Source of the DNA: Desulfallas thermosapovorans DSM 6562
Lineage (GTDB): Bacteria > Bacillota > Desulfotomaculia > Desulfotomaculales > Desulfallaceae
NCBI RefSeq assembly: GCF_008124625.1
Contig: NZ_VNHM01000007.1
Location: forward strand, 1-64,000
Length of the DNA: 64,000 nt
Direction of reading: 5' to 3'
Positions 8,357 through 17,705 of the stretch are shown piece by piece (within the stretch, counting starts at the first letter, position 1; the number at the start of each line of letters is the position of its first letter). Position numbers and translations under genes: made by a program. Under the pieces are notes generated by a model. That model did not search any database and was not told the DNA's origin. It saw only the letters and a program-made list of their open reading frames with translations.

Positions 8357-9673
8357 TCACTTCCTCAAGAACATCAAATCCTGTATGGTTTTATTGAAAT
8401 CTGATTTTTCGTTGACGTCCTGGCATAAAAACTGGTTAATTTTGGGGTAAAACTTTATAGCTTCATCTATTGCCTTATTGGATCCCCTGGCATAAGCCCC
8501 TACGTTAATTAAGTCCTCGGACTTTTTGTAGGTAGCCAAAAGATTTCGCAACCGGGCCGCCAGTTGCTTGTGCTCAGAACCGGCCAGGTCATTCATCAAC
8601 CTGCTTACGCTTTGGAGCACATCAATGGCGGGATAGTGATTACGGGCCGCAAGTTCCCGGGAAAGCACAATATGGCCGTCCAAAATCCCTCTCACCGCAT
8701 CAGCGACGGGTTCATTCATATCGTCCGCTTCCACCAGTACGGTATAAAAGGCAGTAATGGTACCCCGCCTGGCGGTACCGGAACGTTCCAGCAACTTGGG
8801 CAGCAGGCTGAATACCGAGGGGGTATACCCCCTGGTGGCTGGAGGCTCCCCGATGGCCAGGCCCACTTCCCGCTGGGCCATGGCAAAGCGGGTGACGGAA
8901 TCCATGAACAGCAACACATCCTGGCCCCGGTCACGGAAATACTCGGCAATGGCGCTGGCCACAAAGGCACCCTTTAATCTCACCAGAGCAGGCTGGTCCG
9001 AGGTGGCGGCCACCACCACGGAACGGGCCAATCCTTCGTGGCCTAAATCATTCTCGATAAATTCCAGCACTTCGCGCCCGCGCTCACCTATTAGTGCTAT
9101 TACATTCAAATCCGCGCTGCAAAACCTGGCCATCATACCCAGCAAAGTGCTCTTACCCACCCCGCTGCCGGCGAAAATGCCGATACGCTGCCCTTTGCCG
9201 CAGGTCAATAGCGCATCAATTGCACGAACACCAGTGGTAAAAATCTCATTGATACGCTTTCTTTCCAGCGGGTCCGGCGGAGCGTTGTTAACTGTAAAAT
9301 TTTGCTGAACATTTATGCCGCCACCGTTCATAGGCCTGCCCAGGCCATCCAGCACCTTGCCCAAAAGCTCATCACCCACCTTTACGGTCAGTGACTCCCC
9401 CCTGGGTACCACCAGACAACCCGGGTATAATCCCCGTAATTCACCAAGCGGCATTAATATGGAGGAATCCTCCTGAAAACCCACCACTTCCGCCATTACA
9501 GGTTCACTTTCACCGGGCACGATAATATCACAAACCTCACCCACCCCGGCTGTAACGCCCTTAACCTCCACAGTCAGGCCAATAACCTTGGTAACTTTAC
9601 CTGTGGACCGCACTAATTTCACTTGCTGAACCTTTTGCCGCCATCTCTGTATTTCCCTGATATATTCCTGCAT
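8357..9673 (-). CDS. fliI: flagellum-specific ATPase FliI
   Basis: FliI is the ATPase that unloads substrates and powers flagellar type III export. Walker A GIFAGSGVGKST, a Walker B region DVLLFMDSVTRFAMAQREVGLA and the YTPSVFSLLPKLLERSG loop are complete. I prefer ATG 9673-9671 (MQEYIREIQRW, 438 aa, normal length), because AAGGA lies about 11 nt upstream; a GTG at 9694 is an alternative that would overlap fliH. FliH before it and FliJ after it form its complex. Confidence 0.96.
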   Translation of the reverse strand: MQEYIREIQRWRQKVQQVKLVRSTGKVTKVIGLTVEVKGVTAGVGEVCDIIVPGESEPVMAEVVGFQEDSSILMPLGELRGLYPGCLVVPRGESLTVKVGDELLGKVLDGLGRPMNGGGINVQQNFTVNNAPPDPLERKRINEIFTTGVRAIDALLTCGKGQRIGIFAGSGVGKSTLLGMMARFCSADLNVIALIGERGREVLEFIENDLGHEGLARSVVVAATSDQPALVRLKGAFVASAIAEYFRDRGQDVLLFMDSVTRFAMAQREVGLAIGEPPATRGYTPSVFSLLPKLLERSGTARRGTITAFYTVLVEADDMNEPVADAVRGILDGHIVLSRELAARNHYPAIDVLQSVSRLMNDLAGSEHKQLAARLRNLLATYKKSEDLINVGAYARGSNKAIDEAIKFYPKINQFLCQDVNEKSDFNKTIQDLMFLRK

Positions 9674-9677
9674 TGTA

Positions 9678-10475
9678 CTATTCAGATCCTTCACTTAATG
9701 CAGCCAGCAGGGCTTGCCATCTGGTGGATAGCTTGGCGTCCACCTTACCATAATCAGTTTCCACAACACAGCCGCCCGGCTCCACCTCGTCACTGGCCAT
9801 GATGTGCAATTCAGCCCGGGGGGGTAAATGTCCCAATAAATGGTCACGTTGCTGTTCGCAAATTTCTTTATCCCGGGGATGAACCCATAAAACCACATAA
9901 GAGCGGTTAGCCACCAATTGCAAGCACTCGTGAACAATATCCAGCACTGCATCCGCACTGGCCCGCAGCTCCCGGTTCAAAATTTTTTCAGCAATTTCCA
10001 GCGCCAGGGAACGCACCTCATCCTTTAACCCGGCCAGCATCTCCCGGCGAGCTTCCTCAGCCAACGCCAGCACTGCTCTGGCCTGTTTTTTTATGGATGC
10101 CGCCTCCTGCATAGCGGCATCCATGCCCTCTTTGTAACCCTTGTCCCGGCCTTCCCGAGCCGCATCAGCTTTTATTTTTTCCGCCTCTGAGGTAGCCTGC
10201 CGGCAGGCACCAGCAATAATCTCGCCGGCCTCCTTTCGAGCATTTTCAATAATAGCTTCGGCTTCCTGCCTGGCCTCGGACAATAATTGCCGGATTGCTG
10301 CATCCGTTTCTTTTGCTTTTTTATCAGATTCAGCGATCTGCTCCTTATTTTTTTCAAGCGGAGGGCTTTGCTTTTTTTTGAGTAAAAAGGTATGCCTTAT
10401 ATCCAGAGAATGCCGGTGCATCAAATCACCCAGCACCATTTCTTCATTACGGATTATTTTATGTAATAATGGCAT
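9678..10475 (-). CDS. fliH: flagellar assembly protein FliH
   Basis: FliH is the stator-like regulator of FliI. The protein is about 265 aa, with a long charged coiled coil (about residues 45-120, rich in Glu/Lys/Ala) and a C-terminal FliH/YscL domain containing LALEIAEKILNREL and EPGGCVVETDYGKVDAKLSTRW. ATG 10475 follows GGTGGAGAGG; a GTG at 10484 is also possible. It overlaps the end of fliG, indicating coupling. Confidence 0.92.
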   Translation of the reverse strand: MPLLHKIIRNEEMVLGDLMHRHSLDIRHTFLLKKKQSPPLEKNKEQIAESDKKAKETDAAIRQLLSEARQEAEAIIENARKEAGEIIAGACRQATSEAEKIKADAAREGRDKGYKEGMDAAMQEAASIKKQARAVLALAEEARREMLAGLKDEVRSLALEIAEKILNRELRASADAVLDIVHECLQLVANRSYVVLWVHPRDKEICEQQRDHLLGHLPPRAELHIMASDEVEPGGCVVETDYGKVDAKLSTRWQALLAALSEGSE

Positions 10476-11472
10476 CCTCTCCACCTCGCGCTATGATAAT
10501 TTCACCGCTTTCATCCAGTCTTCTGATAATCTGCACAATCCTTTGCTGTGATTCTTCCACATCCCGCAGGCGAACCGGTCCCATGTATTTAATTTCATCA
10601 CGCAGCATATCGGAAGCACGCTTGGACATATTTTTAAATACCCGCTCCTGAACATCCTCGTTGCTGGCCCGCATAGCCCTGGCCAAATCCTTGGGATCCA
10701 CTTCCCTCAACACTCGCTGAATGGAGGAATCAGGTAGTTTGACAATATCCTCAAACACAAACAACAGTTTGCGTATTTCCTCGGTTAATTCGGGGTCGGT
10801 AATCTCCAGTTCTTCCAGTATTGTTTTTTCGGTACCCCGGTCAACCCGGTTGATAATATCCACCAGCGCCTTTATGCCGCTCAAACTCTGCTCGCTTTGT
10901 TCCACCATTGATAATTTTCGCTCCAGGATGCTCTCAACTTCGCGCATCATTTCCGGCGAAACACGGTCGGTTATAGCAATACGGCGGGCGATATCGCTTT
11001 GCTGTTCGGGACTTAAGGCGGACAGAATCAAGGCCGCCTGTTCACTGTGCAGGTGGGTTAATATCAAAGCGATCACCTGGGGGTGTTCATCGCGAATAAA
11101 CGAAAGTAAATGTTTGGGATCTGTTTTGCGCAGCGTGCTAAAGGGCCTGTTTTTAATGGTTCTTTGTACCTTTTCCAGTATTTCCAGTGCTTTGGAATCA
11201 CCGAGGGCCTTTTGGAGCATTTCTTTGGCATATTCGGGCCCACCCACCATTAAAAACTCCCGTGCTTGCAGCATCTGAGCAAACTCTTCCAGCACTTCCT
11301 CCTGCACCTCTCTGGGCACGGTATTCATCATGGATATTTGCTGGGTAATTTTTTCAATATCCTCTTGATGAAAGTTCTTTTTCAATATAGCAGCGGACAA
11401 ATCCGAGCCCAGGGAAATCAATAATATGGCAGTTTTCTGTAATCCGTTAAGCTTTGCCGCAGAACCAGACAT
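10459..11472 (-). CDS. fliG: flagellar motor switch protein FliG
   Basis: FliG is the C-ring protein that contacts the stator to generate torque. The 337-aa length is standard. The N-terminal KTAILLISLGSDLSAAILK, the middle ALILSALSPEQQSDIARRIA and the C-terminal torque helix with conserved charged residues (LREVDPKDLARAMRAS, RASDMLRDEIKYMGPVRLRDVEESQQ) are all intact. It lies 6 bp after fliF and overlaps fliH. Confidence 0.97.
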   Translation of the reverse strand: MSGSAAKLNGLQKTAILLISLGSDLSAAILKKNFHQEDIEKITQQISMMNTVPREVQEEVLEEFAQMLQAREFLMVGGPEYAKEMLQKALGDSKALEILEKVQRTIKNRPFSTLRKTDPKHLLSFIRDEHPQVIALILTHLHSEQAALILSALSPEQQSDIARRIAITDRVSPEMMREVESILERKLSMVEQSEQSLSGIKALVDIINRVDRGTEKTILEELEITDPELTEEIRKLLFVFEDIVKLPDSSIQRVLREVDPKDLARAMRASNEDVQERVFKNMSKRASDMLRDEIKYMGPVRLRDVEESQQRIVQIIRRLDESGEIIIARGGEDAIIT

Positions 11473-11478
11473 AAGAGC

Positions 11479-13011
11479 TTACTCCTTCAACCAGACTTTG
11501 ATAATTTCCGTAACATCACCGGGTCTTTCCTTGGCAATTTCCCTGATTCGGGTACGGTATCCCGGTTTAGGTTCTTCAATGATAAGCTGTTCCTGTTCTT
11601 CGGCTGTAGCGGCCGCCTGAAGTCGTGCCAGTTCCTCGGCTTCCTGCTCCGCCAGCGCTTCTTCACGCAGTCGCGCCCTTCTCCTTAGCAACAGGATCAC
11701 AGCCAGTAAAATGGCTAATAAAGCCAGAGCGATACCCGCTGCAATGATTAAATCCCGCTGGTCTAAAGCCGGGGCCAAAGCTGCCGGCTCATCAAAACCG
11801 GGTAAAACATCTTCATGAAAACTTGCGCTGGTTACGGTTATTTGATCCCCCCGGGCGGCGTCATATCCAACCGCGGCGGCCAGGGTCTGCTGCAGTGAAT
11901 TCAGGTTTTCCTCAGTATATTCACCATCCACTGTGACCGAAACCGACAGGCGGCGAATGGCTCCCGGTGCCTTGACCAAAGTTTGCTGAGTGGTATCCAC
12001 CTGGTAATTGGTGGTGGTTTGCTCCCGGTTATAATTGGACTCGTTCCCCAGGTCCGCAACGGGCAATTGCTCGCCCGGCAATTCGTTATCACCCGGCACA
12101 CCTGCCGCCGCACCACCGGCTCCCTCTTCATTGACCCTCTGCTCGCTGAGCACGGCTCCGGGCCCGTACTCCGTGCGAACTGTTTCCTGGTGATCGAAAT
12201 CCAATTCAGCAGAAACCATGGCCACAGCTTTGCCCGGCCCCAGAATACGGTTAAGCATCTGCTGCAGCCGGGTCTCGGTTTCCTGCTCAAATTTTCTTCT
12301 TAACTCAAAATTTTTCAGAGCCACGGTAGCCGATAATTCTTCACCGTCTGACAATCCAGCGTTTAGCACATTACCCTGATCGTCGATGATATGTATGTTT
12401 TCCGGCACCAACCCTTGTACACTACCCATCACCAGGCTTTGGATGCCCTGCACCTGGTTTGGTTCCAGCCTGGTATAAGGCTTTAACTTAAGGGCTATGG
12501 AAGCCGATGGAATAACCTCCGAATCCAGAAAAACACTTTCCCTGGGCAGAACCAGGTGGACTCTGGCCTGTTCCACTTCAGACAACTGTACAATGGTACG
12601 GCGCAATTCTTCCTGTAAGGCCCTTTGATAACCCACATGCTGCTCAAATTCCGTGATACCGAATTTACTTTCATCAAATAGTTCAAATCCAGCCCCATTA
12701 TTGTATAACGCACCTGCACTGGCCATCTGGATGCGCAGCTTGTACACCTGCTCCGCCGGGACTTCAATTGTTTTACCGTTATTAGTCAAACGATACGGTG
12801 TCTGGGTGCTGTCCAGCTCTTCCATTATCCTGGCGGCATCCTGTGGTTCAAGCTCAGAAAACAAAGGTGCGTAATTGGGGCGCAGCAGTAACGAACCAAG
12901 CACGGCAACGGTAACCAGGATAACTGCGCAACCCGCTGTAAACATTATTTTTTGCTGTCGTCCCAGTCCTTGCCACCATTGCCGTATTTTCAGTATTAAA
13001 CCGCTATTCAT
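11479..13011 (-). CDS. fliF: flagellar M-ring protein FliF
   Basis: FliF forms the MS-ring in the membrane, the base on which the flagellum is built. The 510-aa protein has a membrane segment at about residues 24-46 and a second at about 430-452, ring-building domains with DEVxPxARVHLVLPRES-like text (ARVHLVLPRESVF), and a C-terminal cytoplasmic tail that ends EITEIIKVWLKE-like and binds FliG (seen here as DVTEIIKVWLKE). Order flgB-flgC-fliE-fliF is conserved. Confidence 0.97.
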   Translation of the reverse strand: MNSGLILKIRQWWQGLGRQQKIMFTAGCAVILVTVAVLGSLLLRPNYAPLFSELEPQDAARIMEELDSTQTPYRLTNNGKTIEVPAEQVYKLRIQMASAGALYNNGAGFELFDESKFGITEFEQHVGYQRALQEELRRTIVQLSEVEQARVHLVLPRESVFLDSEVIPSASIALKLKPYTRLEPNQVQGIQSLVMGSVQGLVPENIHIIDDQGNVLNAGLSDGEELSATVALKNFELRRKFEQETETRLQQMLNRILGPGKAVAMVSAELDFDHQETVRTEYGPGAVLSEQRVNEEGAGGAAAGVPGDNELPGEQLPVADLGNESNYNREQTTTNYQVDTTQQTLVKAPGAIRRLSVSVTVDGEYTEENLNSLQQTLAAAVGYDAARGDQITVTSASFHEDVLPGFDEPAALAPALDQRDLIIAAGIALALLAILLAVILLLRRRARLREEALAEQEAEELARLQAAATAEEQEQLIIEEPKPGYRTRIREIAKERPGDVTEIIKVWLKE

Positions 13012-13041
13012 CCGACCACGCCTTCGAATCCATGATAATTA

Positions 13042-13347
13042 CTAAATCTGCATCCTTGCCAATTCCTGATAAGCTTCAATTACCTTGTTACGCACCTCGA
13101 CCGCCAACTGCATGGTAAGCTTTGCTTCTTCCATGGCGATCATCACTGTATGGAGATCCTGAACCTCACCGGTTAAAAAATTTTTTATCGTTTGTTCGGA
13201 GTTAAGCTGTTTTTCATTTAAGTTTTGCATCGCTCTGTCGAATACTTCTCTAAAGGAATCTTTTTGTATTTCACCGGCCGACCGGTCAGTCAACGGATTC
13301 AAAACCGGTGCAGGTGAAACGACAGGTAGAACTTTCATTTGTTTCAT
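13042..13347 (-). CDS. fliE: flagellar hook-basal body complex protein FliE
   Basis: FliE joins the MS-ring to the rod. At 101 aa it has normal length and carries the diagnostic C-terminal half: FLTGEVQDLHTVMIAMEEAKLTMQLAVEVRNKVIEAYQELARMQI (core DLHTVMIAMEEA and AYQELARMQ). It lies between flgC and fliF. Confidence 0.95.
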   Translation of the reverse strand: MKQMKVLPVVSPAPVLNPLTDRSAGEIQKDSFREVFDRAMQNLNEKQLNSEQTIKNFLTGEVQDLHTVMIAMEEAKLTMQLAVEVRNKVIEAYQELARMQI

Positions 13348-13378
13348 CCTTTTTCTTTATCATAATAACAAGCAATAA

Positions 13379-13825
13379 TTAGCGACCCATATCCAACGCG
13401 GCAACAGCCATACTTTTGGCGGCTTCCAATACAGTGACATTGGACTGGTAGGCCCTGGTGGCTGATATCAAGTTAACCATTTCATTAAGAATGTTAATAT
13501 TGGGGTAAGCCACATAACCGGTTTGCGGGTCGGCATCCGGGTGACCAGGGTCGTAAATTAAAGTGGGTTCACTGTCCACGTGCACCAATTGGGAAACTTG
13601 CACACCCTTCCCCGGTGCCTGGACGGTACTTTTTTGCCTGGCTCCGGTTTGCTGGCGCAATATTTCGTTAAAAACCGGAACTTGCCTGCGGTAAGGCTGG
13701 TTGGCAGGGTCCCCGGGAGTGCCGCTGCTGTTAATATTGGCTACATTATTGGCTATCAGATCGGACCAGAACCGGTTTGCCGCCATACCCGATGCGCTGA
13801 TACCGAAGCTTTCAAATAGCGCCAC
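13379..13825 (-). CDS. flgC: flagellar basal-body rod protein FlgC
   Basis: FlgC is a proximal rod subunit. The 148-aa product starts MALFESFGISASGMAANRFWSDLIANNVANINS (core ANNVANINS) and ends NEMVNLISATRAYQSNVTVLEAAKSMAVAALDMGR, both typical. It follows flgB by 6 bp. Confidence 0.96.
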   Translation of the reverse strand: MALFESFGISASGMAANRFWSDLIANNVANINSSGTPGDPANQPYRRQVPVFNEILRQQTGARQKSTVQAPGKGVQVSQLVHVDSEPTLIYDPGHPDADPQTGYVAYPNINILNEMVNLISATRAYQSNVTVLEAAKSMAVAALDMGR

Positions 13826-13831
13826 GGTTAT

Positions 13832-14236
13832 CTACCTCCCTTTAATTACATAGCTCATGGTATTGGCCCGGTCACTGCGCACCCGCGTCGCCAGTCTGTA
13901 TAACAGGGTATTGCTGACCAGGTTAACCATTTCTTCATCGATATCTACGTTATTACCGCTGGCCTTCATGGCAGTGCTTTTTTCCAGAACAACCTCAGGT
14001 ACCAGGTTGTCAAGACCGCTCGGCCCCGCTGCAATATGTCGCACGTTGGTGGTACGCATAGCAAAACTTCCGCTGCCCAGCGCTTCCCTCAAATGTTGCT
14101 GAAAATTAACCCGGGATTTTTTAAAGCCGGGCGTGTTTACATTGGCAACATTGTTGGCAATAACTTTCTGGCGCAGCGTACAGGCATCCATTTGTTTTGC
14201 CAGTATGGTTGAAATCGTGTCACGAAAAAATTCCAC
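13832..14236 (-). CDS. flgB: flagellar basal-body rod protein FlgB
   Basis: FlgB is a proximal rod subunit and the first gene of the large fla operon. At 134 aa it has the rod motif RQKVIANNVANVNTPGFKKSRVNFQ (core ANNVANVNTPGFK) and the C-terminal VDIDEEMVNLVSNTLLYRLATR. The start is GTG (MEFFRD), with a GGGGG ribosome site about 8 nt upstream. The promoter should lie in the 14.24-14.58 kb gap. Confidence 0.95.
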   Translation of the reverse strand: MEFFRDTISTILAKQMDACTLRQKVIANNVANVNTPGFKKSRVNFQQHLREALGSGSFAMRTTNVRHIAAGPSGLDNLVPEVVLEKSTAMKASGNNVDIDEEMVNLVSNTLLYRLATRVRSDRANTMSYVIKGR

Positions 14237-14584
14237 TATGTAACCCCCAGGAAGCTTCTAAAATTATTCTTCATAGTATACTATTTCAACATTATTATAT
14301 TTTTTCCTCCAAGTAAGATAAGGTTGCAACTAAATCTGCTAAAAAATTAATAAAAAAGCAAGAAAATTTTAATAATTTCTTCTTTCCTGTAGAGCATTAC
14401 TTTACTTGTAATAAATAGTAAATATTAGCATATTCAACCTTAAAAATAACGCTGGGTAATTTACATCCCCTGCAGGTGCCGCGTTAGCGGCATGGACGTC
14501 TGAATAACAAATAAAAATTTACCGTTATCTTGGCGAATTATATCAGACTATGGAAAGTCATGCTATGATACAAAGGTCCCAAAT
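14237..14584. other. A+T-rich gap upstream of the flgB operon
   Basis: About 350 bp without a gene between the flgB operon and the terminator of the fliD operon. It should carry the flgB promoter. On the minus strand I see TATAAT- and TATACT-like boxes near 14.28-14.31 kb but no well-spaced -35 box, and no sigma-28 motif. I claim no specific promoter. Confidence 0.4.
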
Positions 14585-14623
14585 TAAAAAGAAAAAAGGT
14601 ATTGCCGGTACCAGCAATACCTT
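14585..14623 (-). terminator. rho-independent terminator after flaG
   Basis: On the minus strand AAGGTATTGC pairs perfectly with GCAATACCTT around an 8-nt loop, followed by a T-rich run TTTTTTCTTTTT. It lies 13 bp after the flaG stop and closes the fliD-fliS-fliT-flaG unit. Confidence 0.92.
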
Positions 14624-14635
14624 GCACCCTAAAGA

Positions 14636-15007
14636 TTAAATCAACTCATCAACAATAATACCCAGCACCCTTTTAAAGTAGGCCACCATATCCAGCACCT
14701 TTTCCGGCGGTATTTCTCGAATCACCGTATCATCCTCCACATTAATCACTTTGACCATTATTTCGCCGCTTTTTTCATGAAGTTCAAAACGCAATCCGGT
14801 GGTATAAGAATCCATGGTATCATTCAACTGGCTTATGGCTTCTTCCAAATCACCTTGCCCAAAACGCGTCCCGCCATGCACCTTCTTTTCCCACGACAGG
14901 CCCTCAGAGGCAAGCCTTAAACCATCCTGTTGCCTTTCACTGGCCGGCGGTGTTTTATATGTATTAATATTGTTTATAACACCGGCGTCAGCACCGGTTA
15001 TCCTCAT
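14636..15007 (-). CDS. flaG: flagellar protein FlaG
   Basis: FlaG-family proteins affect filament length and often accompany fliD. The conserved C-terminal half (LRFELHEKSGEIMVKVINVE, then DDTVIREIPPEKVLDMVAYFKRVLG) is clear. I chose ATG 15007 (MRITGADAG, 123 aa), since GGGAGGTGA lies 6 nt upstream; the longer frame to 15061 has no such site. It is the last gene before the terminator. Confidence 0.9.
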   Translation of the reverse strand: MRITGADAGVINNINTYKTPPASERQQDGLRLASEGLSWEKKVHGGTRFGQGDLEEAISQLNDTMDSYTTGLRFELHEKSGEIMVKVINVEDDTVIREIPPEKVLDMVAYFKRVLGIIVDELI

Positions 15008-15032
15008 ATATCTCACCTCCCACCGGTTATGG

Positions 15033-15479
15033 CTATTTTTTTTTGTCGATAAAATAACCATACCTGGATGCTGTTTTTTTTCGATATATATTTTCCGCTT
15101 GCCTGGCCACCCTCACGGCACTTGCATTCTTTGTCAAATCCCGGTACCTTTGCTGGATAATGGTGTGTATTTGCCGGTCCATTTCCCGGGCCTTTGTTAA
15201 ACATGCATTAATTTCACCGGTTATTTGCTGCCTTGCACCGGGTTGCACGCCCTCCGGCCTGATATCCCCGGGGGAAAATGGAATCCCACACTTTGCCAAT
15301 CGGACATCCAAATCATTCACCCGGTCAATAACATCCTGCCTGCACTCAAGCAAATCGTTAAATCTTTGCATGTCTTCGTCGCCCAGGGCATTTAGCATCG
15401 ATTCCGTAAGGGCACAAAATTGCCCTAACAGTTCAAGCTTTTGATCAAGCATACCCGCTATTAAATCATCACTGTTCAA
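15033..15479 (-). CDS. FliT/FlgN-like flagellar chaperone candidate
   Basis: A 148-aa, all-helical, charged protein located directly after fliS, where Firmicutes carry FliT, the export chaperone for the cap protein FliD. It has heptad-like helices at about 10-60 (LDQKLELLGQFCALTES) and 85-125. I recognise no diagnostic motif, so the role is inferred from position, size and helix content. A FlgN-like chaperone is the alternative. Confidence 0.6.
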   Translation of the reverse strand: MNSDDLIAGMLDQKLELLGQFCALTESMLNALGDEDMQRFNDLLECRQDVIDRVNDLDVRLAKCGIPFSPGDIRPEGVQPGARQQITGEINACLTKAREMDRQIHTIIQQRYRDLTKNASAVRVARQAENIYRKKTASRYGYFIDKKK

Positions 15480-15485
15480 TTTTAA

Positions 15486-15863
15486 TTACCTGCCTCTGGC
15501 CCTGTCCATGGCTTCTTTCCAGGTATCCCGCAATTCCTCGGCCAGCCCCACCACATCCGCCAGCATGGCGGTATCTTTTTTAATATTGGCCTGCATTAGA
15601 TGCCGAATAATAAAATCGTACAGGCGATCCAGGTTGGCGGATATTTCAATATCTTTGTTCAGGGTGGCCTGGAGGTGAATATAAATCTCCTGGGCTTTGA
15701 TCAGGGTCTCATGGGCTTTTTGCATATTGTTTTCTTGGATATGCATGATGCCCTGGCGAATATAGCGCACCCCGGCGCTGTACAGCATATGGGTCAATTC
15801 TTCGGGTGTAGCGCTGGTCACCGAATTTTGCTGGTACTTTTGATACGGGTTACTTAACGCCAT
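15486..15863 (-). CDS. fliS: flagellin export chaperone FliS
   Basis: FliS binds newly made flagellin and keeps it unfolded for export. At 125 aa it has the family start NPYQKYQQNSVTSATPEELTHMLYSAGVRYIRQG (core Y..N.V.TA.PEELT..LY.G), although the usual LYDGA is LYSAG here. The C-terminal WKEAM follows. It lies between fliD and the FliT-like gene; in some Firmicutes FliS also interacts with FliW. Confidence 0.95.
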   Translation of the reverse strand: MALSNPYQKYQQNSVTSATPEELTHMLYSAGVRYIRQGIMHIQENNMQKAHETLIKAQEIYIHLQATLNKDIEISANLDRLYDFIIRHLMQANIKKDTAMLADVVGLAEELRDTWKEAMDRARGR

Positions 15864-15888
15864 TTTTTACACCTCCAAACAACGATGT

Positions 15889-17469
15889 TTAATAACCACC
15901 CATGCCAAACTGCTGCATTAGCCACATGCTCTGGGAATTCAACTGTTGAATAGCCCGTTCCATGGCTGTAAACTGGCGCCAGTAGCGGTCCTCCAACTGC
16001 TGCAGGCGCTTTTCGGTGGTTTCAATTCTATCGTCGATATCACTGATTTCCCCCCCAATGACACTTTCATCCACCAGTTTGAAATCACTTGCATTACCCG
16101 CCTTTTCCATCAAACGGTTGATGCCGTAATTAACGTTATCATAGAGCCGCCTGGCAATGCCCAATTCATTATCAGAGACGTCCCCTTCACCGGCGCCCTT
16201 GGTGAATAAATCGATAATTCCCTGGGGATCCTTTTCAATGGCTTTGCGCAATTGATCCTCGTTAATTTCAAGTTTGGCCGACATGTAATCCGCTGTGGTG
16301 TTAATACCAATCTTGGCCAGGTTATCGGTTTTTACTAGCTTGCCGCCCTCCATATATCCCCCGGAAACCCCGGACACCACGGAGGAGATGGTGGTGCGCA
16401 ATCTGTTGTATATGTCGGATAATATGCTATCATAACGCAGCAGGCCGCTGCGGGCCTTTTCAGTCCATTTTTCAATTTGGTCATCGGTGAGCTGTTCCCG
16501 CTTTTCATCGGTCAGGGGCGGGTAATCGGGATAGCGCTTTTCATAAAGCTTGTTGGATATTGTTTCCATTAGGGCATTGTATTGGTTTACAAAGTCCACG
16601 ATGGTGTTAAAAACGGCTTCAGTATCGCTGGCCACCGTGATGGTACTGGTGGCACCATCACCTGCTTTAAGTTCCAGGGTTATGCCGTTGACCGTCACGG
16701 TGTTGGAGGAACTCTCAATACCTATTACATCGCCGAAATCAAACTTGGCGTCTGTGCCCTTTGCTTCTGCATCTGTCAGAAGGTCCAATTTTAATAAACT
16801 GTCTCCATTATCATTAGAGGACAAAAAATTATACTCATCATTTTTCACCAGTATTTTTTGTTCAGCGCCAACGGATTCGGTGCTTAAAAAAAAGCGGTTT
16901 AAATCGGCATCATAACTGGCTTTAATGCCCAGGTCGGCATTGTTTATCCAGGCCACAACCTCAAAAATTGTGTTGGTTTCCGTGTTAAAGGTAAAGGTTT
17001 CGGATTTCTCTTTTCCCCCTTTAAACCCCGTCAAAGTAAATGAAATCTTTTCCGGCGCGTCATCGTCCCAGAACTGCTGGGCCAGTGTCTTGATGTTTCC
17101 CTCTTCATCCCTTATACCGGCCAGTTCACCTTGACTTCCCTTGAATACACCTGTGGCCAAATTGTGCACTTTTACGGTATAACTGCCAGGGTGGGCACTG
17201 TTATTGGCTTTGGCCGTAACCGCGCCTTCATTGGAGGAAGCGGCACTTTTGGTCATAAATGTACCCTGCAGCCTCATATTAAAGGCTGTATCCCTGAAAG
17301 TGCGTAGCGAAGTGTTAATTTCCCGGTAAAACTCTTGCTTCCACTCTAATATCTGCCTCTCCTGCTGTAATTTTTGCAGGGGTATTTTATGGGCACGCAT
17401 CAGGTCTTTCATAATAGAATCGGTATCAATACCTGAGGCCAGGCCGCCGATGCGCAGGCTGGTAATCAC
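15889..17469 (-). CDS. fliD: flagellar filament cap protein FliD
   Basis: FliD (HAP2) caps the filament and folds incoming flagellin. The 526-aa protein opens SLRIGGLASGIDTDSIMKDLM (core GLASGIDTDSIV), has a middle flagellin-hook IN segment with VTVNGITLELKAGD, and a C-terminal coiled coil DIDDRIETTEKRLQQLEDRYWRQFTAMERAIQQLNSQ. The start is GTG 17469. A perfect sigma-28-type promoter lies 41 bp upstream. Confidence 0.95.
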   Translation of the reverse strand: MITSLRIGGLASGIDTDSIMKDLMRAHKIPLQKLQQERQILEWKQEFYREINTSLRTFRDTAFNMRLQGTFMTKSAASSNEGAVTAKANNSAHPGSYTVKVHNLATGVFKGSQGELAGIRDEEGNIKTLAQQFWDDDAPEKISFTLTGFKGGKEKSETFTFNTETNTIFEVVAWINNADLGIKASYDADLNRFFLSTESVGAEQKILVKNDEYNFLSSNDNGDSLLKLDLLTDAEAKGTDAKFDFGDVIGIESSSNTVTVNGITLELKAGDGATSTITVASDTEAVFNTIVDFVNQYNALMETISNKLYEKRYPDYPPLTDEKREQLTDDQIEKWTEKARSGLLRYDSILSDIYNRLRTTISSVVSGVSGGYMEGGKLVKTDNLAKIGINTTADYMSAKLEINEDQLRKAIEKDPQGIIDLFTKGAGEGDVSDNELGIARRLYDNVNYGINRLMEKAGNASDFKLVDESVIGGEISDIDDRIETTEKRLQQLEDRYWRQFTAMERAIQQLNSQSMWLMQQFGMGGY

Positions 17470-17509
17470 TGGATATCACTGCCTTTCATGCATCTTACCT
17501 TTGAATTAT

Positions 17510-17536
17510 TTATCGGCTGTTTTACAGCAAACTTTA
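17510..17536 (-). promoter_or_regulatory. sigma-28 (SigD)-type promoter of the fliD operon
   Basis: On the minus strand TAAA, then exactly 15 nt, then GCCGATAA: a full match to the sigma-28/SigD consensus. It lies 41 bp upstream of the fliD start, so fliD-fliS-fliT-flaG should be late, FlgM-controlled genes. Confidence 0.9.
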
Positions 17537-17705
17537 CAGTGCCTGGATCTCTAAAATTTCAATACAGTCAATTGTTCCCACGCGCCCTGCAGGTATAATA
17601 AGGTAAATCACAGCCTTATAGGGTACATAATGAGCATTACTCTTATGAAGAATTAAATAAGGATAGTGGAAATTATAATTTCATATTTTACCGGTAAAGA
17701 AAATA